DNA of 64,000 nucleotides from assembly GCA_017405465.1 (NCBI GenBank), contig JAFRAJ010000050.1, forward strand, positions 1 through 64,000, given 5' to 3'. The position numbers were made by a program, and so were the translations under genes. Of the stretch, positions 1 to 7,589 are shown piece after piece. How positions within the stretch are numbered: the first letter of the stretch is position 1; each line of letters starts with the position of its first letter. The DNA is from Oscillospiraceae bacterium (GTDB lineage Bacteria > Bacillota > Clostridia > Oscillospirales > Ruminococcaceae). Below the pieces are notes generated by a model. The model did no database searches, was not told the DNA's origin, and saw only the letters and a list, made by a program, of their open reading frames with translations.

Positions 1-136
1 AATCAATACTTTTCTCGAAATCCACTGTACTATATTATGCGCTATGGTTAATGGTGCAAAATGGAGCAGCAGAAAACATGTCATTAACAGTCATTAAACG
101 ATACTGCATACCAGTATTAGAGTATTGATAAGAAAT

Positions 137-186
137 TAGCGTTCCTCCCACGACTCAAGTCACGGGGGTCCGCGCTAGTTTTTCCT
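137..186 (+). mobile_element. IS200/IS605-like end hairpin (remnant or element edge)
   Basis: A nested stem is visible. AGCG near 138 pairs with CGCT near 178, CCTCCC pairs with GGGGG, and GACT pairs with AGTC across a 2-nt loop, followed by AGTTTTT. The core CCCACGACTCAAGTCACGGG resembles the subterminal hairpins of IS200/IS605 elements that carry tnpB. No tnpA or tnpB lies inside the window, so this is either the right edge of an element extending to the left or a solitary remnant. It could equally be a plain rho-independent terminator of a plus-strand gene off the left edge. Confidence 0.4.
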
Positions 187-197
187 GAAGAATACAG

Positions 198-224
198 AAA
201 TACCGGGCATACAGCCCGGTATTT
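198..224 (-). terminator. Bidirectional intrinsic terminator
   Basis: An 11-bp perfect stem (AAATACCGGGC / GCCCGGTATTT) with a 5-nt loop lies just past the stop of the minus-strand TPM gene, with a T-rich stretch on that strand. Confidence 0.8.
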
Positions 225-243
225 ATCATCAAATGTCCTGTTT

Positions 244-1098
244 CTAGAAGCCGTGTCCGCCGCCTCCGCCGGAGGAACCTCCTCCACCTCCGCCGCCGCC
301 GGAAGAGCCTCCTGACGAACCACCACCGGAATAACTCGAACTCTCTACATGGCGTGATTTTCTGGATTCTATGAGCTGAGTCCTGAGAGGAGATCCGAGG
401 GCGAACTTTCTCTGTACCATCTCGGAATAGACCTGCAGCTCATCTTCTTTCTTCATCCTGGTCCTTGCATTAGTAACGATGAATACTGCGACCAGTGACA
501 GCGCCATTGCCAGCAGCGCATTGGAGATGTGTTTCATGGGCTGAGGAATCTTATTACCGTCAAGGATAGCTGCGATCTGATCAAACGTCTTCTCTGCGCA
601 TTCAAGATAATCTCCGCTTCTCGCATACAGATAGACATTATCTGTAATGGTCTCTGCTTTGGCTTTCGTGACCGTATCATAGATCCTGCCGTCCGAGAAT
701 ATATAGAGATAGCGGTTGTACATATCGATCACGAAAATCGTTCCGCTCTTCCTTCCGAAATTCTCCCTGTATTTCTCCCTGGCAAAATCCTGAGCGGAAC
801 TGACGTGCATGTCATTGGTGTAGAATGCCGCTCCTCCGTAAGCGGTGACAGGCAGCATATGGGTATAGAGCTCCTTCTCCTCATCATCAGTGAGAAGATC
901 TGCGCTGTCCATGATGACTATAAGATCTTCCGGAGCTGCGACCGAGGAATTGAACTCAGTCTCAGGCATCACGAGATCTATCACTATCGGAATGAGCATC
1001 ACTGCCAGAGCAGCGATCACAAGTTTCTTCCATGTACCGGGAGCGATATCATACAGCTTTTCTGTCCATTTCTGTTTCTTTTCCTTCTTCTTAGCCAT
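244..1098 (-). CDS. TPM-domain membrane protein with Gly/Ser-rich tail
   Basis: A 284-residue protein with a short Lys-rich cytoplasmic start and a membrane segment around residues 25-45. A TPM-type domain follows (about 57-180, with the DLLTDDEEKEL and FVIDMYNRYLYI blocks), then a second membrane segment (about 190-210). The last 35 residues are almost only Gly and Ser, as is common for TPM proteins (YgcG type). TPM domains are linked to membrane protein quality control and, in some cases, phosphatase activity; the substrate here is unknown. It shares one base with the stop of the upstream zinc-ribbon gene and has GGAGG nine bases before the ATG, so the two are probably translated together. 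Confidence 0.8.
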   Translation of the reverse strand: MAKKKEKKQKWTEKLYDIAPGTWKKLVIAALAVMLIPIVIDLVMPETEFNSSVAAPEDLIVIMDSADLLTDDEEKELYTHMLPVTAYGGAAFYTNDMHVSSAQDFAREKYRENFGRKSGTIFVIDMYNRYLYIFSDGRIYDTVTKAKAETITDNVYLYARSGDYLECAEKTFDQIAAILDGNKIPQPMKHISNALLAMALSLVAVFIVTNARTRMKKEDELQVYSEMVQRKFALGSPLRTQLIESRKSRHVESSSYSGGGSSGGSSGGGGGGGGSSGGGGGHGF

Positions 1099-2675
1099 CA
1101 GACATCGCCTCCTCTCTTTTCTGTGAAGACAGGCAGGTCTCTCATGGTGAGCCTGTTCTGAACTCTGACGACATCGAACGCAGTCAGAACGATCATCAGT
1201 ATTGAGATGAGCCCGGCAGCGTAGCAGAGCATATCGTTATTGATATCAGTTACAGCGGCATACGCGCATCCCAACACGGCGATGACCGGTTTTATCAGAG
1301 TCAGGAACTTGTAATAGCCAGGCGCTTTCCTTCTTTTTATCACTACTCCGCCGGATACTGCCATGGCGCATTTGATGATGATATACATGATCATCACCAC
1401 CGGTGACAGTCCGAGCAGCAAAGTGGATTCCGGCGCAAATATCATCAGCAGGATCAGCAGCAGGAAGAATCCCACTATACCGGTCACTATGGCTCCAATG
1501 ACATTCAGCACTTTTCCTGATGGTTTTCTTATGACAGCTTTATCTGCGTCTTCCCCTGTATATCCGGGGTCGTCCAGGTGCTTCGCCTGTCTGTATGAAT
1601 CGTTGAGCAGTCTGTCTGCGACGAAGAATATCACCGCCGACAAGACGGACGCGATGGTAATCAGCTTTGCAGGAGTGATCGTAAATATCAGGTTGAGTAC
1701 AAGAGACAGCATGCCGGCCACGATAACACTGCCGGCCAGATATTTTTTGAAATCTATCGGGATATCTACTGCCAGTTCGCCTGTATCACCGTTCACCGCA
1801 GCATAACTGACTTTGTCTCTGTTGCGGAATGAGAGGAACCATACGGGAAACAGTGCGGTGCTGGTGTCCCTCTCAATAGGGATCTGCTTGACCACGTCCT
1901 TGGCTTCTACGGTCATTCCCCCGGTCCTGAGATTGCTTTCATTTCCGATATCGTTGCGTGCTATGACTCCGTACTTAGGATCATAGACTTCCGCAGGGAC
2001 GTCCTTGCCGTCAGCATAGTACCCTGCAAGATACGGTATCTCGAATCCGACCATGTTCCTTACACGGTAAGGACTGAGCGTCAGGCTCATCGGATCCGGG
2101 AATGACGCGGATGCGTCGGCAGGAAAGAGATCATAGTCTATGTCGACCGGGGCATCTATCTGATATGTGTTGAACACATCATATCTGACGCCTTTTTCGT
2201 AACTCCTGCCTGTATTGTAGGCCTTTCCGCTGTATATACCGTCTCCTGTGTAGCGGAAAAGATGAAAAGGCATGTAGATACCGCGGAACTTCTCGATGTT
2301 GCCTTCTTCCTTCATCCAGTCAGGCGCCATCAGAGTGTGATGTATCCTGTCCTTGTAGTTCTTTACTGCAGTGCTCTTCTTCACCTTGAACGGAATTATG
2401 TAATCCGGTTTCTTCACCTCAGTCATATTTCCGTCAAGGGTCAGCGGCGAACCGCAGAAACTGCAGAAGGTAGCAAGCGTGTTCTCAGTACTGATTATCT
2501 TCGCTCCGCACTGTCTGCACACAAGCTCATTGGCAGAAAACAGCCCTTTGCTGTCAAGGTAATTCCTGTAGTCCTCCGCTGTTATAACGCTGTCACAGTA
2601 CTCGCATTTGATCATCTGCGCATCCGGATCAAATGCGACTTCTCCTCCGCAATGAGGGCATCTGAGTATGGTCAT
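1098..2675 (-). CDS. Zinc-ribbon multi-pass membrane protein
   Basis: The 525-residue protein opens with two zinc ribbons: CPHC...CEYC at residues 6-27 and CRQC...CSFC at about 53-75. A long soluble part with an FPVWFLSFRNRDKVSYAAVNGDTGE block follows (about 285-310), then membrane segments from about 315 to 500. This layout is typical of uncharacterised TFIIB-type zinc-ribbon membrane proteins of Firmicutes that often sit beside TPM proteins. The start is firm: AGGAGG seven bases before the ATG. The shared stop/start with the TPM gene suggests a membrane complex, which is an inference. No enzymatic motif is visible. Confidence 0.7.
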   Translation of the reverse strand: MTILRCPHCGGEVAFDPDAQMIKCEYCDSVITAEDYRNYLDSKGLFSANELVCRQCGAKIISTENTLATFCSFCGSPLTLDGNMTEVKKPDYIIPFKVKKSTAVKNYKDRIHHTLMAPDWMKEEGNIEKFRGIYMPFHLFRYTGDGIYSGKAYNTGRSYEKGVRYDVFNTYQIDAPVDIDYDLFPADASASFPDPMSLTLSPYRVRNMVGFEIPYLAGYYADGKDVPAEVYDPKYGVIARNDIGNESNLRTGGMTVEAKDVVKQIPIERDTSTALFPVWFLSFRNRDKVSYAAVNGDTGELAVDIPIDFKKYLAGSVIVAGMLSLVLNLIFTITPAKLITIASVLSAVIFFVADRLLNDSYRQAKHLDDPGYTGEDADKAVIRKPSGKVLNVIGAIVTGIVGFFLLLILLMIFAPESTLLLGLSPVVMIMYIIIKCAMAVSGGVVIKRRKAPGYYKFLTLIKPVIAVLGCAYAAVTDINNDMLCYAAGLISILMIVLTAFDVVRVQNRLTMRDLPVFTEKRGGDV

Positions 2676-2706
2676 GCGCGTTCCTCCTATGACAAGTATT
2701 AGTGTT

Positions 2707-3330
2707 CTATAAGTGTATGGGTTCTATCCCTATATCTGCATTTATCAGTTTCTTATACGATTCAGGTCCTTTTCCCGAAACATGGCCTGTCTTCGTGAAT
2801 CCAACAGAGATGGTGATATCGCTTCTCACGAACACCGTTCCTTCTCCCGTATCTCCGTTGATCCCGCTGTTTATGTCAGCGCTGACAACAAAAGCTCCGC
2901 TTTCATTGATGGCTTCGATAGCTGCTTTGAACAGTCCTTCTGCCTCTCCTCTGAATCCTGTCCCGAAGATACAGTCCAGTATGCTGGCATATGCTCTCAG
3001 ATCCCGGACTTCGGAGAACATCTTTACAGGTATTCCCTTCTTGACGCATCTGTCGAAGTAATATCTGCCGTCTTCCGAGAATCTGTCTTCCACAAGGATC
3101 AAGTCACAAGGGATCCTTGTGTCCTGAAGCATGGCAGCGACGACATATCCGTCCCCTGCGTTGTTGCCTGTTCCGCAGACTACGGCTGCCGGTCCGTTCC
3201 ATTCAACGCTCCGGAATATGCCTTCTCCTGCTCTGCGCATGAGCTCCAGGGAAGGAACTCCGGATCTCATGGCTGCTGCTTCGCTCATTCTCATCTCTGC
3301 CGTCGACAGGATCTCTGTACGTTCGGTCAT
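2707..3330 (-). CDS. nnrE: NAD(P)H-hydrate epimerase (YjeF N-terminal domain)
   Basis: A 207-residue stand-alone YjeF_N domain. The family interconverts R and S forms of hydrated NAD(P)H so that a dehydratase can repair it. Visible motifs are the N-terminal AEMRMSEAAAMRSGVPSLELM block, the nucleotide loop GTGNNAGDGYVVA (about 53-65), and SADINSGINGDTGE (about 149-162). The C-terminal ADP/ATP-dependent dehydratase domain found in fused proteins is absent, so NnrD would be encoded elsewhere. Its ATG overlaps the stop of the isomerase gene by four bases, and GAGAGGAAA lies upstream. It is the last gene of the thyA-tpi-nnrE operon. Confidence 0.9.
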   Translation of the reverse strand: MTERTEILSTAEMRMSEAAAMRSGVPSLELMRRAGEGIFRSVEWNGPAAVVCGTGNNAGDGYVVAAMLQDTRIPCDLILVEDRFSEDGRYYFDRCVKKGIPVKMFSEVRDLRAYASILDCIFGTGFRGEAEGLFKAAIEAINESGAFVVSADINSGINGDTGEGTVFVRSDITISVGFTKTGHVSGKGPESYKKLINADIGIEPIHL

Positions 3331-4115
3331 CGGTCTGATTTCCTCTCAAAGATTGGCAGGACTTCTCTTATTATCGAGTTGAACCTCTCGGGTTCCCAGG
3401 CACTGCGTCCTATGAACAATCCGTCAATTCCATCCCTCTCCGCCATCTCAGGAGCATTGCTCGGATTCACACTGCCCCCGTAAAGCACCGGTATGTCTCT
3501 TCCCTGCTCTCCGAATGTCTGTGCCAGCACGTCCTTTATGAATCCGTGCATATCCTCGGCATAGGAAGCACTGGCAGGCACTCCGGAAGTTCCGATCGCC
3601 CACACCGGCTCATAGCCGATCCACAGCATTCGTGAAGCTTCCTCTGCGGTAAGCTCTGCGGTATCTGTAAGCAGCTGCTCGCGCACTGCTTCAAAGCTTC
3701 TTCCGCTCTCCTTCTGTTCCAGGGTCTCTCCGGTACAGAGCAATGCCGTGAAACCGTGATCAGCCGCGCACCTTATCTTCCTTGCTTCCTGTTCGTCTGT
3801 TTCTCCGAATACGTGACGGCGCTCTGAATGGCCAATGAGAACGAACCTGACGCCCAGCTCCTCCAGCATGAGAGGAGACACTTCTCCTGTGAACTGTCCC
3901 CGTTCCTCCCAGGCCATATTCTGGGCTCCTATGCGTATCCTGTCTCCGACAGCCCTGACTACCCGGTCCAGTGAAGTGAATGACGGTATGAAGAAAAACT
4001 CAAGCCTGTCCCTTATATCGTCTATAAGGCAGTCCATACGCTTTATGTATTCCTCTGCCTCACAGCCTGTCTGGAACATTTTTGTATTTGTCCCGATATA
4101 CAGTTTCCGTCTCAC
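3327..4115 (-). CDS. Triosephosphate isomerase family protein
   Basis: A 262-residue TIM barrel. Catalytic residues are present: Lys12 in GTNTKMF, His96 in IGHSERR, Glu169 in YEPVWAIGTS, and the phosphate loop LYGGSV (211-216). The usual N-W-K-M start of the active-site loop is N-T-K-M here, a deviation that, as I recall it, is seen in paralogues acting on other sugar phosphates such as erythrulose phosphates. It lies between thymidylate synthase and NAD(P)HX epimerase genes rather than with glycolytic genes. I therefore call it a TPI-family isomerase, possibly a paralogue, and leave the substrate open. It overlaps both neighbours by four bases. Confidence 0.85.
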   Translation of the reverse strand: MRRKLYIGTNTKMFQTGCEAEEYIKRMDCLIDDIRDRLEFFFIPSFTSLDRVVRAVGDRIRIGAQNMAWEERGQFTGEVSPLMLEELGVRFVLIGHSERRHVFGETDEQEARKIRCAADHGFTALLCTGETLEQKESGRSFEAVREQLLTDTAELTAEEASRMLWIGYEPVWAIGTSGVPASASYAEDMHGFIKDVLAQTFGEQGRDIPVLYGGSVNPSNAPEMAERDGIDGLFIGRSAWEPERFNSIIREVLPIFERKSDR

Positions 4116-4870
4116 CTATTCCTAAGTTCCTCCACCTTTTTAGCTATCTCCGGCTGAGCTTCTTCCATCATGTCCTTCCAGCCGTCTTCATACTCAAAAG
4201 TGAGGTCATCCTCATCCTCTGCTTCTTCGATACGTCTGCAGTATCCGTCAAGCATCGGGAAGTCCTTTTCATAGCAGTGGAAACTGTTTGCTCTGTGTGT
4301 ATACGTTCCGACCTCCACTCCCAGCTCGTCCGCGATCTTCTTCTGAAGCATTATAAGTGCGAACGCGTTCATGAAAGTTGCTTTGCACGCATCGTTTGAT
4401 CTGAACATGACGACACAGTCGAGTTTACCATTTCTTATAAAGAACTGCAGATGCTGCAGGCATGCGGGATCATCGCTCCCGAGATCAGTCTTGTTGTCAC
4501 GGACAAGAATGACGGCTCTGCGGCTCGAAGGGTTCCTCTTTAGCTCGCTGACTATGAAGCCGACCTGATCATAAGGAGATACCATCCTGTTGTGGTATGT
4601 GTAGTTCCAGTTCCCTCTCTCTATCTCAAAATCAAGTATCCCGTCCAGCATCTCCTGCCTGTACTGCTCAAGTTCTGTCGGCCCGCCTATGAACAGTTTA
4701 CTGATCATAGGCTCACCGAGCGGCTCCGCGACCTGGAAGGTCATGGAGAGCTCTTTCTGCGTCGTATTCCAGTCAGCGCAGTCGGAATGCTCACCGTTAT
4801 TTCTGAGTTCCATAAGGGCATTATGATATGCTTCCGGAAGTGTCCTTCCAAAGACCAGTGATTCCTTCAT
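4112..4870 (-). CDS. Divergent thymidylate synthase family protein
   Basis: About 252 residues, short for ThyA. Counted from the chosen ATG, key ThyA positions are present: Arg118 in SSRRAVI, nucleophile Cys137 in DPACLQHLQF, Arg157-Ser158...Asp160 in RSNDACKA, Asn168, and His198-x-Tyr200. The 11-residue spacing from the RS arginine to Asn168 equals that of E. coli ThyA (R166 to N177). The Asn favours dUMP over dCMP. Overall sequence is far from classical ThyA and looks more like the archaeal or short form. The start was moved to an internal ATG with GGAGGT upstream; the in-frame TTG 15 bases earlier lies inside that ribosome site. First gene of a three-gene overlapping operon. Confidence 0.8.
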   Translation of the reverse strand: MKESLVFGRTLPEAYHNALMELRNNGEHSDCADWNTTQKELSMTFQVAEPLGEPMISKLFIGGPTELEQYRQEMLDGILDFEIERGNWNYTYHNRMVSPYDQVGFIVSELKRNPSSRRAVILVRDNKTDLGSDDPACLQHLQFFIRNGKLDCVVMFRSNDACKATFMNAFALIMLQKKIADELGVEVGTYTHRANSFHCYEKDFPMLDGYCRRIEEAEDEDDLTFEYEDGWKDMMEEAQPEIAKKVEELRNR

Positions 4871-5012
4871 ATGTAAGACCTCCAAGTCATATTCTTCTAT
4901 AAAATGATATCACAATAATACTTACATATAGATGTTTTTTGGCGTTCTGAACGATCGCTGTCATTCTGTGAAAAGAATCTGGAGATTTTTCGTCATTTTC
5001 CCGAAAAACCTA

Positions 5013-5040
5013 TTGACTGCGTATATTATACGTGTATAAT
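5013..5040 (+). promoter_or_regulatory. Promoter of amino-acid transporter operon, with inverted repeat
   Basis: TTGACT (5013-5018) and TATAAT (5035-5040) are 16 bases apart. The spacer holds a perfect inverted repeat CGTATA-T-TATACG (5020-5032), which could be an operator for an unidentified repressor. The first gene starts about 105 bases downstream. Confidence 0.65.
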
Positions 5041-5144
5041 TATGCGTGTTAAGTGAATTATTTGCTTCATAATTGCATAAAAAATGCATAATTCATTAAA
5101 AGCAGATCATTTTTATACAAAATATATCTGGAAGGAAAACTGAA

Positions 5145-6155
5145 ATGAAAAAGAACCTGAAAAAACTCATCGCCATGTTAATGGGAATCGTGATGATGTT
5201 CGCTCTTGTATCCTGCGGAAAAAAGCAGGAAGACGTCACTCCGGAACCTGAACCGGAAACAGATCCTGAACCGACAGAAGAATGGGTCTGGGAAGGCCCG
5301 AAATACGATGTTATAGCTGCTGACTGCGGCAAAGCCACCGGTTTCACTCTGCCGGACGCTCCCGAAGGTGTACTTAAGAAAGTCCTTGACAGCGGAAAGC
5401 TTGTCATCGGCACCTCTCCCGACTATCCTGCAGCTGAATTCGTCGATCCAATCACCGGAGACATCAAAGGAAATGAGATGCTCCTCGCACAATATATCGC
5501 CAACAGTCTCGGTGTCGAACTGGTAATAGAAGCAATGGACTTCAGCGGTGTTCTTATTGCAGTCGATACAGGGAAGATAGACCTTGGTATATCAGGATTC
5601 GGCTGGAAAGCAGACCGTGCGGAACTTTACGAACTGTCTGACGGTTATTCCGCAACGTCCTCCAACGATGCGCACCACACCATCGTCGTAAGGGCCGGTG
5701 ATCTGGATAAGTACAATTCTCTCGCTGACTTCAAAGGAAAAGTCGTAGACGCACAGGCAGGATCACTGCAGCAGATGTATGTGGAAGACCAGCTCGAAGG
5801 CGCCGAGCTCCAGCTCATAACCTCCCTTGATCAGGGCATCCTGGATCTGCTGGCAAACAAGGTAGATGCGATCGCTCTCGACTCCACGACTGCAAAGAAC
5901 TATGCAGAGAATTCCAACGGACAGATCGTCTCTCTCTATGTTGAGAAAGAGATCGAATTCGACCTCTCGCTCTATGATGATTTCTCCGGAAACGTCATGG
6001 CAGCAAAGAAAGGTGAGACCCAGTTCATGAGTGTGATCAACCAGATCCTCGCGGAGCTGCTCTCCACAGAGAATTACTGGCAGGACAAAGGCCTCTATGC
6101 CTGCTATTACTACGCAGCATGTGACGAAGCAGGTATCCTGCCCGACGAAGAATAA
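5145..6155 (+). CDS. Amino-acid ABC transporter substrate-binding lipoprotein
   Basis: 336 residues with a lipoprotein signal peptide: Lys-rich start, hydrophobic core, lipobox LVSC with lipid Cys at about residue 24. A Pro/Glu-rich linker follows, then a family 3 solute-binding domain (about 70-325) with VIGTSPDYPAAEF, FSGVLIAVDTGKIDLGISG and VVDAQAGSLQQ blocks typical of polar amino-acid binders. It would be anchored outside the membrane and hand ligand to the permease just downstream. The ligand cannot be told from sequence. AGGAA lies ahead of the ATG. It is the first gene of an operon that ends with a metallopeptidase. Confidence 0.92.
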   Translation: MKKNLKKLIAMLMGIVMMFALVSCGKKQEDVTPEPEPETDPEPTEEWVWEGPKYDVIAADCGKATGFTLPDAPEGVLKKVLDSGKLVIGTSPDYPAAEFVDPITGDIKGNEMLLAQYIANSLGVELVIEAMDFSGVLIAVDTGKIDLGISGFGWKADRAELYELSDGYSATSSNDAHHTIVVRAGDLDKYNSLADFKGKVVDAQAGSLQQMYVEDQLEGAELQLITSLDQGILDLLANKVDAIALDSTTAKNYAENSNGQIVSLYVEKEIEFDLSLYDDFSGNVMAAKKGETQFMSVINQILAELLSTENYWQDKGLYACYYYAACDEAGILPDEE

Positions 6156-6175
6156 CTCTTTGAACGGAGACACAA

Positions 6176-6847
6176 ATGGGTCCTGGAATAATTGAGATAT
6201 TCAGACAGTACTACCCGATCTTTTTGAAGGGTGCCGTCGGAACACTGAAATATGCAGCGATCGCCGTTGGTTTCGGTTCCATACTGGGCACTATAATCGG
6301 TTTCATCCACCTGTCCAAGAACAAGGTCCTGAGTTCTATAGCTCAGCTGTACTCCACTGTTATCAGAGGCACGCCTCTTCTGGTTCAGATGTACATCGGA
6401 TACTACTTCCTTCCGATGGCCATCCCGGCACTTAACTTTCTCAGCAGAGAACAGTGCGTCGTCCTGACGATGATCCTCAACTCCAGCGCTTATGTCTCTG
6501 AGATCATCAGAGGCGGTGTCGCTTCAGTGGACATCGGTCAGACTGAAGCTGCCAGAAGTCTCGGAATGAGCGCTTCCCACTGCATGACAAGGATCGTTCT
6601 TCCCCAGGCCCTCAAAGCGATACTTCCGTCTCTCGGAAACGAATACGTGTCAATGATCAAGGAGACGTCCCTTGCAGGCACTTTCGCCCTGTATGAACTG
6701 ACATATACAAAGACATTGCTTGCCAACAAATATCTGATCTGGCAGCCGCTGTTCATCATGGCGATCATATACCTGGTGATGACCGTTGTTCTGTCCGGTC
6801 TCGTCAGACTACTTGAAAGGAGGCTCTCCGCAGGTGATAAGAACTGA
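6176..6847 (+). CDS. Amino-acid ABC transporter permease
   Basis: 223 residues of the His/Glu/Gln/Arg/opine (HEAAM) permease family with about five membrane segments. The cytoplasmic coupling loop with the EAA motif is clear: [20 protein letters not shown] (about 123-142). [10 protein letters not shown] near residue 62 is the other family hallmark. The gene follows the binding protein by 20 bases and its end overlaps the start of the ATPase gene, so the three subunits are made together. As only one permease is present, a homodimer is expected. Confidence 0.92.
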   Translation: MGPGIIEIFRQYYPIFLKGAVGTLKYAAIAVGFGSILGTIIGFIHLSKNKVLSSIAQLYSTVIRGTPLLVQMYIGYYFLPMAIPALNFLSREQCVVLTMILNSSAYVSEIIRGGVASVDIGQTEAARSLGMSASHCMTRIVLPQALKAILPSLGNEYVSMIKETSLAGTFALYELTYTKTLLANKYLIWQPLFIMAIIYLVMTVVLSGLVRLLERRLSAGDKN

Positions 6848-7589
6848 TGCTGAAGTGCTGATCAAGGTAGAAGATCTGCATAAATCATTCGGAAAACTTG
6901 ACGTTCTGAAAGGCGTCAATGCCGAGATACATAAAGGTGAAGTGGTCTCTCTCATGGGCCCTTCCGGAGGCGGAAAATCGACCTTCCTCCGCTGTCTGAA
7001 CCTCCTTGAAAAGCCTGAGAAAGGTTCGGTCTTCTTTGAAGGAGAAGATATAACGAAGATCAGGAAACAGAAGGAACTGGACAAGATAAGGCAGAAGATC
7101 GGAATGGTATTCCAGCAGTTCAACGTGTTCCCTCACCTGACTGCCACGGACAATATCACGATCACCATGACCCTTGAGAAGAAGATACCCAAAGAAGAAG
7201 CTGAGAAGACAGCCATGAGGCTGCTGGACATGGTAGGTATAGCCGACAAGGCAGATGAATACCCTGCAAAGCTCTCAGGCGGTCAGAAACAGAGGCTCGC
7301 CATAGTAAGGGCAATGGCCATGGAGCCGGATGTCATGCTGTTCGATGAACCGACCAGCGCGCTGGATCCTGAGATGGTCAAGGAAGTCCTTACGGTCATC
7401 AAGCAGCTCGCTGACAGCGGTATGACCTGCGTGATAGTCACCCATGAGATGGGATTTATAAAGGAAGTCTCCGACCGCATCCTGTTCATAGACGAAGGGA
7501 TCATCCTTGAGCAGGGCACACCGGAAGAGATATTCAACAATCCAAAAAGCGACAGAGTCAAAGATTTCCTCGGAAAGGTTCTCTACTGA
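6834..7589 (+). CDS. Amino-acid ABC transporter ATP-binding protein
   Basis: 251 residues with Walker [11 protein letters not shown]-loop [12 protein letters not shown], signature LSGGQKQR, Walker [16 protein letters not shown] and the switch His in VTHEM. GlnQ-type family. I chose the GTG at 6834: AGGAGG sits about ten bases before it, and the protein then begins just ahead of VEDLHKSFG as in relatives. An ATG 48 bases earlier has no such site. The gene overlaps the permease end by 14 bases, and its stop overlaps the next gene start. Confidence 0.93.
   Translation: MIRTDAEVLIKVEDLHKSFGKLDVLKGVNAEIHKGEVVSLMGPSGGGKSTFLRCLNLLEKPEKGSVFFEGEDITKIRKQKELDKIRQKIGMVFQQFNVFPHLTATDNITITMTLEKKIPKEEAEKTAMRLLDMVGIADKADEYPAKLSGGQKQRLAIVRAMAMEPDVMLFDEPTSALDPEMVKEVLTVIKQLADSGMTCVIVTHEMGFIKEVSDRILFIDEGIILEQGTPEEIFNNPKSDRVKDFLGKVLY

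Noticed and set aside
244..345. Short tandem repeat or satellite at the TPM gene end
   Set aside because: The GGN-rich stretch encodes the Gly/Ser tail in frame and is normal low-complexity coding sequence for this family.
529..1161. 210-residue plus-strand frame opposite the TPM and zinc-ribbon genes
   Set aside because: It mirrors two well-supported minus-strand genes, lacks a ribosome site and resembles no protein family.
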